A DNA stretch of 64,000 nt from the NCBI GenBank assembly GCA_019510435.1, contig JAEKKJ010000007.1:124001-188000 (forward strand). The letters run 5' to 3'. The translations under genes were made by a program, and so were the position numbers. Numbering within the stretch: position 1 is the stretch's first letter; each line of letters opens with the position of its first letter. Below, in pieces: positions 8,767-17,712 of the stretch. Source of the stretch: Caulobacterales bacterium. GTDB taxonomy: Bacteria; Pseudomonadota; Alphaproteobacteria; Caulobacterales; Caulobacteraceae. The notes beneath the pieces are model-generated. The model did not search any database, was not told the DNA's origin, and was given only the letters and a program-made list of their open reading frames with translations.

Positions 8767-10056
8767 ATGGTGCTGAATCCCTTCGCCAACGCCCCCGCCC
8801 GGATCGCCGTGATCGGCCTCGGCTACGTCGGCTTGCCGCTGGCCGTGGCCTTCGCGGCGGAGCACGAGGTGGTGGGCTTCGACGTCAGCGCCGAGCGGGT
8901 CGCCGAGCTGGCGGCCGGCCAGGACCGCACCCTGGAAGTCTCGGCCGAAGATCTGCGGGCGGCCACGCGGCTGTCGTTCAGCGCCGACCCGGCGGCCCTG
9001 GTCGGCTGCAATGTCTTCATCGTCACCGTGCCGACGCCTATCGACGCCCACAAGCGGCCGGACCTCTCGGCCCTGATGGCGGCGAGCCGCACGGTCGGCG
9101 GCGCAATCCGGCCGGGGGGCGTGGTGGTCTATGAGTCCACCGTCTATCCGGGCGCCACCGAGGAGGACTGCGTGCCGGTGGTGGCCCAGGTCTCCGGCCT
9201 GGCGTTCAACCGCGACTTCTTTGCCGGCTACAGCCCTGAGCGCGCCAACCCGGGGGACCCGAACCACCGGCTGGCCGACATCGTCAAGGTGACCGCCGGC
9301 TCGACGCCGGCGGCGGCGGACTTCGTCGATGCGCTGTACGCCTCGATCGTGCGCGCCGGCACTCACCGGGCCAGCTCGATCCGCGTGGCCGAGGCCGCCA
9401 AGGTGATCGAGAACACCCAGCGCGATCTCAACATCGCCCTGGTCAACGAGTTCGCCCTGATCTTCCAGCGCCTGGGGATCGACACCCAGGAGGTGCTGGC
9501 GGCGGCGGCGACCAAGTGGAACTTCCTGCCGTTCCGACCGGGCCTGGTCGGCGGCCACTGCATCGGCGTCGACCCCTACTACCTGACCCACAAGGCCGAG
9601 GCCCTGGGCTATCGGCCCGAGGTGATCCTGGCCGGTCGGCGGATCAACGACGGCATGGGCGGGCACGTCGCGCGTGAGCTGGTGAAGGCGATGATCCGGC
9701 GCGGGGTGCTGGTGAAGGGCGCGCGCGTCCTGGTGATGGGCCTGGCCTTCAAAGAGAACACGCCCGACCTGCGCAACACCCGGGTGATCGACATCGTCGA
9801 GGAGCTGGCGGACTACGGCGCGCGGGTCGACGTCTGGGATCCCTGGATCGACGCGCCGGCGGCGCGGGCGGAGTACGGGCTGGAGCTGGTGGCCGAGCCA
9901 GAAGTAGGCGCCTACGACGGCGTCGTCCTGGCCGTGGCGCACCGCCAGTTCGTGGAGCTGGGGCCGGAGCGGATCCGGGCCCTGGGCCGGCCGGACGCGG
10001 TGCTCTACGACGTCAAGGCGATGCTCCCGAAGGGCGCCGCGGACCTGCGCCTCTAG
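8767..10056 (+). CDS. UDP-sugar 6-dehydrogenase (TviB/WbpA/WbpO type)
   Basis: This 429-residue NAD-dependent dehydrogenase has an N-terminal Rossmann motif IAVIGLGYVGLPLA, the middle segment YESTVYPGATEEDC, the catalytic Cys in GGHCIGVDPYYL and the C-terminal domain with GLAFKENTPDLRNTR. The pattern is that of the Vi antigen and WbpA subgroup, which oxidises UDP-GlcNAc or UDP-GalNAc to the uronic acid, rather than UDP-glucose dehydrogenase. It starts 11 bp after the GDP-mannose enzyme, so the two are probably one transcript, closed by the terminator at 10201. The product would feed polysaccharide repeat units containing amino-uronic acids. Confidence 0.88.
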   Translation: MVLNPFANAPARIAVIGLGYVGLPLAVAFAAEHEVVGFDVSAERVAELAAGQDRTLEVSAEDLRAATRLSFSADPAALVGCNVFIVTVPTPIDAHKRPDLSALMAASRTVGGAIRPGGVVVYESTVYPGATEEDCVPVVAQVSGLAFNRDFFAGYSPERANPGDPNHRLADIVKVTAGSTPAAADFVDALYASIVRAGTHRASSIRVAEAAKVIENTQRDLNIALVNEFALIFQRLGIDTQEVLAAAATKWNFLPFRPGLVGGHCIGVDPYYLTHKAEALGYRPEVILAGRRINDGMGGHVARELVKAMIRRGVLVKGARVLVMGLAFKENTPDLRNTRVIDIVEELADYGARVDVWDPWIDAPAARAEYGLELVAEPEVGAYDGVVLAVAHRQFVELGPERIRALGRPDAVLYDVKAMLPKGAADLRL

Positions 10057-10200
10057 AGGGCGGCGCACAGATTTCGTGCGATCTGCCTGATTTGCAGGCG
10101 CCTCCGGAAGAGTGCGGTTTCAGGCGCGCCCGGGGCTTCCCAGCCGTCGCCGCTACAGCCAAGGTTCACCTGCCCTTTGGGGCGTTTCCTCCCTTAACTG

Positions 10201-10225
10201 GCCGCGCCGAAAGGCGCGGCTTTTT
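10201..10225 (+). terminator. rho-independent terminator
   Basis: GCCGCGCC, loop GAAA, GGCGCGGC, then TTTTT. It lies about 145 bp after the UDP-sugar dehydrogenase stop and would end the GDP-mannose/UDP-uronate transcript. Confidence 0.9.
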
Positions 10226-10277
10226 CTTTGCCGCATCGGCTTCCTGGCCGCATCGGGCGACGCCCGGCGCACAGAAA

Positions 10278-10303
10278 AGGCCGCGGGGCGAACCCCGCGG
10301 CCT
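10278..10303 (-). terminator. rho-independent terminator of the TonB receptor gene
   Basis: An 11-bp stem (AGGCCGCGGGG / CCCCGCGGCCT) with loop CGAA; on the minus strand it is followed by TTTT. It lies 30 bp past the stop of the receptor gene that starts at 12858. Confidence 0.85.
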
Positions 10304-10332
10304 CTGCGCTCGCCGATCCGGCGAAGGCGCGA

Positions 10333-12858
10333 TCAGAAGGTGTAGGTGATCTTGCCGTAGTAGTAGCCGCCGTTGATCCCATAGGCGGAGAACGTCGGGT
10401 ACTGGGTCACGTAGCCGTTGGAATTGGCCTGCAGGTAGTCCTGGCGCAGGGCCGGGTTGATCTTGTTCGGCTCCTTGTCGAACAGGTTGTTGGCCCCGAT
10501 CGTCAGCTTCACCGGCTCAATGATCTTGTAGCTGATCTCCAGGTCGGTGATCGCTGCGGCGTCCACCGTCACCAGGTAGCAGGTGGCGATCGGCGCAGCG
10601 GCCAGCGGGCAGCCGGTGCGGCTCTGGTACTGCGAGGCCTTGCCGTAGAACGACTCCTTCAGGTTCACCGAGAACTTGTCCCAGGTCCAAAGGGCGCCGG
10701 CGACGACCCGGAACTTCGGCGAGGCCTTCTCCAGCGTCGAGATCGACGACAGATCGAACAGCGACGCCCCGGCCAGCTGGGCCGGCGGCGCCTTGATCTT
10801 GGTGACCTTGGTCGTGTTGTAGTTGGCCGTCAGCGACCACTGCACCGAGCCCCAGTCGCCCATGCCCCAGTCCTGGAGGTTGGTGGTCGTGGTGGCCACG
10901 AACTCGGCGCCGCGGGTGCGCGTGTTCAGCCCGTTGGTGAAGATGTTGATCCCGGTCTGGGTGACGGTGGGGTCCAGCACGTTGCCGTTGGCGAGGATCG
11001 CCTGGGTCACCGCCGGCAGGTTGACCGTGCCGCCCGAACCGAACAGCGAGCCGGAGCCGACGATGCGGTCGTGGATGCTGATCTGGTAGACGTCCAGGGT
11101 GGCGGTGATGCCATGGCCCGGGTGGACCACGAAGCCGCCGCTGATGTTGAAGGACTTCTCGGGCTTCAGGCCGTTCACCCCCACCAGCCGGGCGGCCGCC
11201 GAGTTGGGCGGCAGCTGCACGAAGGCCGAGGTCGGGGAGACGTTGGTGGCCGAATAGTACTCCTCGGCCAGGGTCGGGGCGCGGAAGCCCGTGGAGCCCG
11301 TGGCGCGGACGGCGACCATGTCGTTGAAGTCGTAGCGGCCGGTGCCCTTGAACACCGCCTTGTTGCCGAAGTCGGTGAAGTGCTCGTAGCGGGCCGCCAG
11401 GTCCAGCTTCAGGGCGTCCATCGGGCTGAGGGCGACGTCGACGTAGCCGGCGTAGTTCTTGCGGCTGTGCTTGCCGGCATCGGTGAGGGCAAAGCCCGGA
11501 TAGGACTGCGAGCCCTCCTTGTAGCGCGAGGCCGGATCGCCCGGCTTGATCTCATAGGTCTCGCGCCGGAACTCGCCACCGTAGGCGATGGTGGTCGGCT
11601 TGGCGAAGCCGAACAGGTCCAGGTCCTTGCTGATGTCGATCTGGGTCGTCCACTGGCTGGCGATGAAGGCGCCGGCGTAGAAGTCGGTGGGCGACTGGCC
11701 GGGCGTCGTGGCCGTGGACGTGTCGATGTAGAGCGACCGGTTCAGCGAATCCATCGTGTGGATGTTGACGTCGTCCTTGCCGTAGGTGGACGCGATGTCG
11801 ACCTTCCAGCCCTCGAGGTCGTAGGTGACGCCGCCGGTCAGGGCGTAGTCGTCCTCGTAGGAGACTTCCTTGGGCTTGAAGCCCAGCGGCCGCGGGATCG
11901 TGCCGTCCTTGCCGACGATCAGGTTCGGCACACGCCAGTTCTCGTAGGCGTCGGCGAACTTATGGCCGTAGGTGCCGAAGGCGTAGACCTCCAGCTCGCC
12001 GTAGTGGGCGCCGAAGTTGAAGGCGCCTTGCTGGATCCGGTACTCGGCGTCGCCTGCGATCTGGTTCGAATAGGGGAAATCCGGATCGCTCGTGAGCTGC
12101 GGGTAGCGGGTCAGGCGCGACGAGGAATTGATGTTGTAGATCGTGTTGGTGGCCCGCGGGTCCACGTCGCCCCGGAAACTGTGGTCGTGGTAGCGGGTCT
12201 GGAAGGTCAGATCGAGGTAGGCGTCATCCCAGGGCGCCATGCCGATATTGGCGCTGAAGTCGGCGGTCTGGCCGTCGCCGGCCATGTACTTGCCGATCGA
12301 GGCGGTGGCGCCGCCGCCGTGGGTGTCGTTCTTCAGGATGATGTTGATGACGCCGGCGATGGCGTCGGTGCCGTACTGGGCGGCGGCGCCTTCCTGCAGC
12401 ACCTCGATGTGGCCGACGCTGGCCAGCGGGATGAAGTTGAGGTCCGCGGCGGCCCCGCCCTGGAACGGCCCGCCCAGGACCGCCAGGTTGGCCGTGCCGT
12501 GCCGGCGCTTGCCGTTGATCAGCACCAGGGCGTGGTTGGGCGACAGGCCGCGCAGGCGCGCCGACAGGGTCAGGTTGGCGGTGTCGCCGCCGAACGCCTG
12601 GGCGTTGAAGGACGGCACGTTCTGGGCGATCGCCTGGATCAGGTCGGTCTGGCCCACGCGCGCGAGCGCCGTGGAATCCAGCACCGTGATCGGCGCCGGG
12701 CTGTCCACCGCCTTCAGCCCCGTGGTCCGGGTGCCGGTGACGATGATGGTGTCGACCTCGGTCGAACTGGACGACGCGGCGGCGTCAGCGGCGTAGGCCG
12801 CGCCGGCCGCCAGCGCGCAGAGCGCCAGGGCGCTGGCGCCTGCAAGTAGCTTCTTCAC
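10333..12858 (-). CDS. TonB-dependent outer-membrane receptor
   Basis: This 841-residue protein starts with a signal peptide (KKLLAGASALALCALAAGAA) and a TonB box region (VDTIIVTGTR). The plug domain follows, with SPAPITVLD, LRGLSPNHALVLINGKRRH and EVLQEGAAAQYGTDAIAGVINIILK. The rest is a 22-strand barrel ending in aromatic KITYTF, which matches the outer-membrane insertion signal. The plug resembles the iron-complex receptor class common in Caulobacterales, where such receptors also import sugars and other compounds, so the ligand is unknown. It stands alone between a strong terminator and a long upstream region rich in inverted repeats. Confidence 0.92.
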   Translation of the reverse strand: MKKLLAGASALALCALAAGAAYAADAAASSSSTEVDTIIVTGTRTTGLKAVDSPAPITVLDSTALARVGQTDLIQAIAQNVPSFNAQAFGGDTANLTLSARLRGLSPNHALVLINGKRRHGTANLAVLGGPFQGGAAADLNFIPLASVGHIEVLQEGAAAQYGTDAIAGVINIILKNDTHGGGATASIGKYMAGDGQTADFSANIGMAPWDDAYLDLTFQTRYHDHSFRGDVDPRATNTIYNINSSSRLTRYPQLTSDPDFPYSNQIAGDAEYRIQQGAFNFGAHYGELEVYAFGTYGHKFADAYENWRVPNLIVGKDGTIPRPLGFKPKEVSYEDDYALTGGVTYDLEGWKVDIASTYGKDDVNIHTMDSLNRSLYIDTSTATTPGQSPTDFYAGAFIASQWTTQIDISKDLDLFGFAKPTTIAYGGEFRRETYEIKPGDPASRYKEGSQSYPGFALTDAGKHSRKNYAGYVDVALSPMDALKLDLAARYEHFTDFGNKAVFKGTGRYDFNDMVAVRATGSTGFRAPTLAEEYYSATNVSPTSAFVQLPPNSAAARLVGVNGLKPEKSFNISGGFVVHPGHGITATLDVYQISIHDRIVGSGSLFGSGGTVNLPAVTQAILANGNVLDPTVTQTGINIFTNGLNTRTRGAEFVATTTTNLQDWGMGDWGSVQWSLTANYNTTKVTKIKAPPAQLAGASLFDLSSISTLEKASPKFRVVAGALWTWDKFSVNLKESFYGKASQYQSRTGCPLAAAPIATCYLVTVDAAAITDLEISYKIIEPVKLTIGANNLFDKEPNKINPALRQDYLQANSNGYVTQYPTFSAYGINGGYYYGKITYTF

Positions 12859-13334
12859 GATAGGTCCCCTCGTTTTCGATGTGGGCCCTTCTCAGCGCTT
12901 CCCCCCTCGCGACATGCGCGAACGCGGCCAGAACCATGTCTGGACAGACACAAGTCAATAAGAGCGATCTTCGGTAAGCTTGGCCGTAGGTGGGCTGGTC
13001 AAATTTGGACCAACGGCGCGCAATATCGCGCCATGATTACTTGAATCGACGTCGAGGAAGATTTGACGCGCATGTTGGATTCTGCGTTTTGAAAAACTGA
13101 CGCCAACGTCAATTGTCGAATTCTTGGGCTCGTGGCGCCGCTGCTTTCCTCAGCGAGGGCCTTGGCGCCTGTTTGCCCGCCGGTCCGCTTGCCAGGCGGC
13201 GCAAGCTGGGCCGTTTAGGCCCGTGCCTGAGGGTGCGTCGCAGCTAGGCCTTTGGCCCGCGCGCGTGTCACAGTCCGGCGCGGACTGCGGCGGCGTCCTG
13301 CCCGCCGCCTGAGCAAATTTCGAGGGAAACTCTC
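12859..13334. promoter_or_regulatory. intergenic control region with four inverted repeats
   Basis: This 476-bp gap between divergent genes has no convincing gene. It is AT-richer than its surroundings and holds four short dyads: TGTCT-N4-AGACA (12937-12950), TGGTC-N7-GACCA (12996-13012), GGCGCG-N6-CGCGCC (13015-13032) and TGACG-N4-CGTCA (13098-13111). These are candidate operators for the TonB receptor gene on the left; no regulator can be named. The receptor's own ribosome site (AGGGGACC on the minus strand) is just after 12858. Confidence 0.45.
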
Positions 13335-13853
13335 ATGCGCAAGATCCTGATTCCGGCCGTCCTGGCCGCGTTCGCGGCCGCCGGCGCGGCGCGGGCGGAG
13401 ATCGTCCACATCAATCCGACCAAGAGCTTCATCGCCCAGGCGGTCACCGTGCCGGCCGGCTCGGACATGATCTATGTGAGCGGCCTGACGCCCGATCCCG
13501 TCGCGCCGCCCGCCGCCGGCGCCCAGCCGCAGTTCGGCGATACCAAGGCCCAGGCCATCAGCGTGCTCGGCAAGATCAAGAAGACCCTGGAGGACCAGGG
13601 CTATTCGCTGAGCGACGTGGTGATGATGCGGGTGCTGCTGGTCGGCGACCCGGCCAAGGGCGGGACCATGGACTTCGCGGGCATGATGGAGGGCTACAAC
13701 TCGTTCTACGGCAGCCTGGAGAACAAGCCCGCGCGCATCACCTCGCAGGTGGTGGCCCTGGCCCGTCCGGGGCTGCTGGTGGAGATCGAGGCGCAGGCGG
13801 CCAAGGCCCCGGCCAAGCCGGCCATGGCCAAGGCGCCCGCCAAGAAGAAGTAG
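13335..13853 (+). CDS. RidA family protein with signal peptide
   Basis: This encodes 172 residues. A clear signal peptide (RKILIPAVLAAFAAAGAARA) precedes a YjgF/RidA fold: YVSGLTPDP, the long helix with ISVLGKIKKTLEDQG, and the C-terminal KPARITSQVVALARPG followed by VEIEAQA, which holds the conserved Arg and Glu of the family. Cytosolic RidA hydrolyses reactive enamines and imines; a periplasmic member probably has another substrate. The tail is Ala/Lys/Pro-rich (AKAPAKKK). GAGGGAAAC is a good ribosome site. It is convergent with the next gene, only 4 bp away. Confidence 0.85.
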   Translation: MRKILIPAVLAAFAAAGAARAEIVHINPTKSFIAQAVTVPAGSDMIYVSGLTPDPVAPPAAGAQPQFGDTKAQAISVLGKIKKTLEDQGYSLSDVVMMRVLLVGDPAKGGTMDFAGMMEGYNSFYGSLENKPARITSQVVALARPGLLVEIEAQAAKAPAKPAMAKAPAKKK

Positions 13854-13857
13854 TCGG

Positions 13858-14187
13858 TTAGCTCCGCGCCAGGGCGTGGCCCCGCAGGGCCGCGCTCACG
13901 GCGGGCGCGCTGAGGGCGGAAAGCGCCCGGTCCATGGCGTCGCGGTAGCAGGCCGAGCGGCGCACGTCGGTCTGCACGTCGCGGGCGCTGAATTCCGAGG
14001 CTCCGCAGACCGACAGGGCGGCCCGGTCCAGCCGCATGGCCATCACGTTGGCGTCGGTGGCGCGGGACAGGTCGAGCCCGGAGGCGCTGACGGCGCGCGA
14101 ACTGGTGGCGGCAGGGCCGTCCGCGAGGGCGGCGGCGGGCCCGGCCAGCACGGCCAGGGCGGCGGCGGTTGCGATCAGACGCTTCAT
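13858..14187 (-). CDS. UrrA-type small secreted protein
   Basis: This encodes 109 residues from ATG 14187, chosen because GGGAG lies just upstream; an in-frame extension to 14514 would add Arg-rich noise. The signal peptide is followed by SASGLDLSRATDANVMAMRL, one Cys in LSVCGASE and a second in RRSACYRDAM. This two-Cys layout with an N-terminal LDLS motif is shared by small periplasmic proteins of Caulobacterales and Sphingomonadales annotated as UrrA family. The function is not established. It is transcribed towards the RidA gene. Confidence 0.65.
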   Translation of the reverse strand: MKRLIATAAALAVLAGPAAALADGPAATSSRAVSASGLDLSRATDANVMAMRLDRAALSVCGASEFSARDVQTDVRRSACYRDAMDRALSALSAPAVSAALRGHALARS

Positions 14188-14368
14188 GGCATCACTCCCT
14201 ACTGGGACGGCTTGAGCCGCCCTCTCATCGGCGCCTACGAATCCGGCGCTACCTTCACCAAATCGGCGCGAATCCAGGCGTTTCAAGACCAATACGCGCG
14301 AGACGCGAAAAAGTGCTTGGCCTCGCGGTGACTTGAGCCGGGCCCGGAGTCGCGCGAGCTTGGCCGTC

Positions 14369-15601
14369 ATGGATCGTCGCCAACTCCTCGCCCTCGGTGT
14401 CGCCGGCCTGGCCTGCGCCGCCGCCGTCCCTGCCGCCGCCGCCCCCGAACTGGGCAAGTTGCCCGCCCCGCCGGCGCCCATCGGCCAGGCCGAGCGCCTG
14501 GGCCGGATCGCCAAGGCCCAGCGGCTGATGCGGGCGCAGGGGATCTCCGCCCTGCTGGTCGAGCCGGGATCCAGCCTGATCTACTTCACCGGCGTGGCCT
14601 GGCATCGCAGCGAGCGGCTGACCTGCGCCATCATTCCGGCCGACGGCGAGATCGGGCTGGTGACCCCCTTCTTCGAGGAGCCGTCCGTGCGTGAGACCCT
14701 GGCGGTCCCGGCCGATGTGCGCAGCTGGCAGGAGGACGAGGATCCGCTGAAGCTGGTGGCCGGCTGGCTGCGCGACCACAGGCTCGGCAAGGGCGCGATC
14801 GCCATCGAGGAGACCGACCGCTACTTCATCGTCGACGGGCTGAAGCGGAACCTGCCCACCTGCACGGTCCGCAGCGGCGCGGCCGTGGTGCGCGGTTGCC
14901 GGATGATCAAGTCGTCCGCCGAGATCGCGCTGATGCAGCACGCCACCGACATCACCATGGCCGCCTATCGCTACACGATCCCTCGGGTGGAGGGCGGCAT
15001 GCGGCCAAGCGATATCGCGGCGATCATGAACGGCGCCACCACAGCGCTGGGCGGCGACGTGGAGTTCGCCCTGGTGCTGCTGGGCGAGGCGGCGGCCTAT
15101 CCGCACGGCTCGGGCAAGCCGCAGTCGGTGAAGCCGGGCGAGGTGGTGCTGATGGACTGCGGCTGCACCTACCAGGGCTACCAGTCGGATGTCTCGCGGA
15201 CCTTCGTGCACGGCGAGGCGCCGGCCGAGGTGCGCAAGGTCTGGGGCCAGGTGCAGAAGGGCCAGCAGGTGGCCTTCGAGGCCGCGAAGCTGGGCGCTCC
15301 CTGCGGCAGCGTCGACGAGGCGGTGCGGCGCTACTACGAGGGCCTGGGCTATGGTCCGGGCTACAGGCTGCCGGGCCTCTCGCACCGCACCGGGCACGGC
15401 ATCGGGCTGGACGGGCACGAGCCCGCCTATTTCGTGCGCAACGACCGCACCCCCATCGCCGCCGGCATGTGCTTTTCCGACGAGCCCGGCCTCTACCTGC
15501 CGGGCAAGTTCGGCGTGCGCCTGGAGGACTGCCTCCACATGACCGAGGCGGGCCCGAAGTGGTTCTCGGAGCCCTCGAAGTCGATCGAGGAGCCGGTTTA
15601 G
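14369..15601 (+). CDS. exported M24 family Xaa-Pro aminopeptidase
   Basis: This encodes 410 residues from ATG 14369. The N-terminus has a Tat-like signal (MDRRQLLALGVAGLACAA). The creatinase N-terminal domain spans about residues 45-180 and the pita-bread catalytic domain about 190-395. Metal ligands are visible: Asp in LMDCGC and SDVSRTF, His in HRTGHGIG, Glu in FSDEPGLY and Glu in VRLEDC. It would remove N-terminal residues before proline in the periplasm. The in-frame ATG at 14333 is less likely because it precedes the signal peptide by 12 residues. The gene overlaps the convergent epimerase gene by 4 bp. Confidence 0.88.
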   Translation: MDRRQLLALGVAGLACAAAVPAAAAPELGKLPAPPAPIGQAERLGRIAKAQRLMRAQGISALLVEPGSSLIYFTGVAWHRSERLTCAIIPADGEIGLVTPFFEEPSVRETLAVPADVRSWQEDEDPLKLVAGWLRDHRLGKGAIAIEETDRYFIVDGLKRNLPTCTVRSGAAVVRGCRMIKSSAEIALMQHATDITMAAYRYTIPRVEGGMRPSDIAAIMNGATTALGGDVEFALVLLGEAAAYPHGSGKPQSVKPGEVVLMDCGCTYQGYQSDVSRTFVHGEAPAEVRKVWGQVQKGQQVAFEAAKLGAPCGSVDEAVRRYYEGLGYGPGYRLPGLSHRTGHGIGLDGHEPAYFVRNDRTPIAAGMCFSDEPGLYLPGKFGVRLEDCLHMTEAGPKWFSEPSKSIEEPV

Positions 15602-16605
15602 ACCGCGTAGTAGTCGCGGTACCAGTCGACGAAGCGGCCGACGCCCTCCTCGACATTGACCTTGGGCTGGTAGCCGAGCACCGCGCGGGTCTCGGTGATG
15701 TCGGCGTCGGTGGCGGTGACGTCGCCGGGCTGCATGGGCATGAGGTTGAGGACGGCCTTCTTGCCCAGCTTCTCCTCCAGCACCTCGATGTAGCGCATCA
15801 GCTCCACCTTGCGCCCCGCGCCGAGGTTGAGGACGCGCCAGGGCGCGGCGCTGGTGGCGGGGTCGGGGTGGGCGGCGTCCCAGGTGGGGTTGGCCGCGGG
15901 CGGGCGGCCGAGCGCGGCGACCAGGCCGTCGACGATGTCGTCGACGTAGGTGAAGTCGCGCTGCATGCGGCCCTCGCCGTACACGTCGATCGGCTGGCCC
16001 TTCAGGATGGCGTCGGTGAACTTGAAGAGCGCCATGTCCGGCCGGCCCCACGGCCCGTAGACGGTGAAGAAGCGGAAGCCGGTCGCCGGGAGCCCGAACA
16101 GGTGGGCGTAGGCGTGGGCCATGGCCTCGTTGGCCGCCTTGGTGGCGGAATAGAGGGTGATCGGGTGGCTCGCGGCGTCATGCACGCTGAACGGCATGTT
16201 GGCGTGGTTGCCGTAGATCGAGCTGGTGGAGGCGAAGACCAGGTGCGCCGGCGGGTGGGCCCGGGCGGCTTCCAGCAGGTTGAGGAAGCCCACGACGTTG
16301 GACCCCACATAGGCCTCGGGGTTTTCCAGGCTGTAGCGGACGCCGGCCTGGGCGGCGAGATTGACCACCTCGCTGGGCCGGACGTCGGCGAAGAGGGCGG
16401 CGACGCCGTCGCGGTCCGCCAGGTCCAGGCGGACGTGCGTGTAGCCGGGGGTGGCCTCCAGGATCGCCAGGCGCGCCGCCTTCAGCGACGGGTCGTAGTA
16501 GGCGTTGAGGTTGTCGAGGCCGACGACGGCGTGACCGGCCTGCAGCAGCCGCAGGCTCAGGTGGAAGCCGATGAAGCCGGCGGAACCGGTGACGAGGATG
16601 GCCAA
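15598..16605 (-). CDS. UDP-glucuronate 4-epimerase (LpsL/CapI-like)
   Basis: This encodes 335 residues if it starts at TTG 16605, where GTGGAG sits 7 bases upstream and the sequence begins exactly at the NAD-binding strand (AILVTGSAGFIGFH). No upstream ATG fits. The SDR signature is complete: TGxxGFIG, Ser in STSSIYG and Tyr-x3-Lys in YSATKAAN. FFTVYGPWGRPDM and YGEGRMQRDFTYVDDI are typical of the 4-epimerases that convert UDP-glucuronate to UDP-galacturonate. It supplies an acidic sugar for polysaccharide synthesis and lies 91 bp downstream of a glycosyltransferase on the same strand. Confidence 0.87.
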   Translation of the reverse strand: MAILVTGSAGFIGFHLSLRLLQAGHAVVGLDNLNAYYDPSLKAARLAILEATPGYTHVRLDLADRDGVAALFADVRPSEVVNLAAQAGVRYSLENPEAYVGSNVVGFLNLLEAARAHPPAHLVFASTSSIYGNHANMPFSVHDAASHPITLYSATKAANEAMAHAYAHLFGLPATGFRFFTVYGPWGRPDMALFKFTDAILKGQPIDVYGEGRMQRDFTYVDDIVDGLVAALGRPPAANPTWDAAHPDPATSAAPWRVLNLGAGRKVELMRYIEVLEEKLGKKAVLNLMPMQPGDVTATDADITETRAVLGYQPKVNVEEGVGRFVDWYRDYYAV

Positions 16606-16696
16606 GGGCGCGCTCCACGGACCCGCACGGACATGCGCGGACCCGTTCCGTAGCGGGCGTCGGGGTCGAAGTCGACGGGGCTGCGGCCGCCGGTGA

Positions 16697-17560
16697 TCAG
16701 CGGCCGAGGCCGACCACTTCGCGGATGCGGGCTGGACGGGCGGGCTCGGCGAGGGCGGCGCGGCGGGCCTCCAGCACGTCCGCGGCCCGCAACTCGGCCA
16801 GCAGGGGCAGGAGACCGGACAGCATGGCGACGAGCAGGCCCAGGCGGCCTTCGCGCCAGCCGCCCTTGGCGACATAGCCCTTCAGGAAGGCGCCCACGCC
16901 GCGCGCGACGCCGCCCGGGACCGCGGTCTTGGCCCCGGAGTCGGCCCTAGCGTCGGCGAGGTCTTCGGCGGCCAGAGCCGCCAGGCGGTTCAGGCGCTCG
17001 ACCAGCCCGCCCACGTCGCGGCCCAGCGAACGGCGGATCGCGCCCTTCAGGGCCCCGCCGGACTGGCCGGCCAGCACCGCCGGCGCATTGAGCCGGCGCG
17101 GTTCCCACGCCTTGAGGCCGCGCTTGTAGAGGCGCGGTTCGAGCCGGGCGGAGAGGCCGCCGGCCCAGCCGTCACGGACCAGGGCCGGGCCCACGTAGTT
17201 GTCGATGGGAAGCTCGTACCAGTCGCCTGCGGGGCGCATCTGCAGCACGCAGCGGATTTCCCAGGCGAGGGCGGCGTCCACCAGCTCGTCGGGGTCGATC
17301 TCCAGGATCCATTCGCCCGTGCAAGCGTCGACGCCGGCCTGCTTGCGGTGATTCTCAAGAGGGAAGATGCCGTCGATCACCACCGCGCCGTGGCGCCGTG
17401 CGATCTCCTGGCTGCGGTCGGTGCAGCGATCCGCGACCACTACGACCTCGTCGCAGAACGACAGCTTGCGCAGGCACTCCGAGAGCTGCGCATCCTGGTT
17501 TTGCACGCAAACAAGCGCTGATAGCCTGACCAACGAACCCGCTCCCGTCCCCAGAGCCAT
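16697..17560 (-). CDS. glycosyltransferase family 2 (WaaE/KdtX-like)
   Basis: This 287-residue protein has a GT-A fold. The N-terminal strand LSALVCVQNQDAQLSECL and DEVVVVADRCTDRSQEIA bind the nucleotide sugar. The DxD-like motif reads LEIDPDELVD, and ENHRKQAGVDACTGEWIL matches the WaaE subgroup, in which such enzymes add glucose to the LPS inner core. The C-terminal half has a hydrophobic stretch (LLVAMLSGLLPLL) that may touch the membrane. With the downstream epimerase it belongs to the envelope-sugar theme of the window. The exact acceptor is unknown. Confidence 0.8.
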   Translation of the reverse strand: MALGTGAGSLVRLSALVCVQNQDAQLSECLRKLSFCDEVVVVADRCTDRSQEIARRHGAVVIDGIFPLENHRKQAGVDACTGEWILEIDPDELVDAALAWEIRCVLQMRPAGDWYELPIDNYVGPALVRDGWAGGLSARLEPRLYKRGLKAWEPRRLNAPAVLAGQSGGALKGAIRRSLGRDVGGLVERLNRLAALAAEDLADARADSGAKTAVPGGVARGVGAFLKGYVAKGGWREGRLGLLVAMLSGLLPLLAELRAADVLEARRAALAEPARPARIREVVGLGR

Positions 17561-17712
17561 TTCGGGTCACCCGAACTTTCCGAAGGCTCCGCCCTGCAAG
17601 GGTCGGTCCGCCAGCGTGAGCCAAACTGGCTCATCGTCCGCAGCGCTCCGCCCCTCACAGGTTAAGACGCCGCCCTGCCGCGAGGCCCCCCAGCGCCGCG
17701 TTTAGAATTTGT

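Noticed and set aside
10228-12849. Very long open frame on the plus strand opposite the TonB receptor
   Set aside because: It is a GC-rich antisense shadow: the translation is Val/Gly/Arg/Asp noise with no motif, while the minus strand reads a full receptor with signal peptide and C-terminal Phe.
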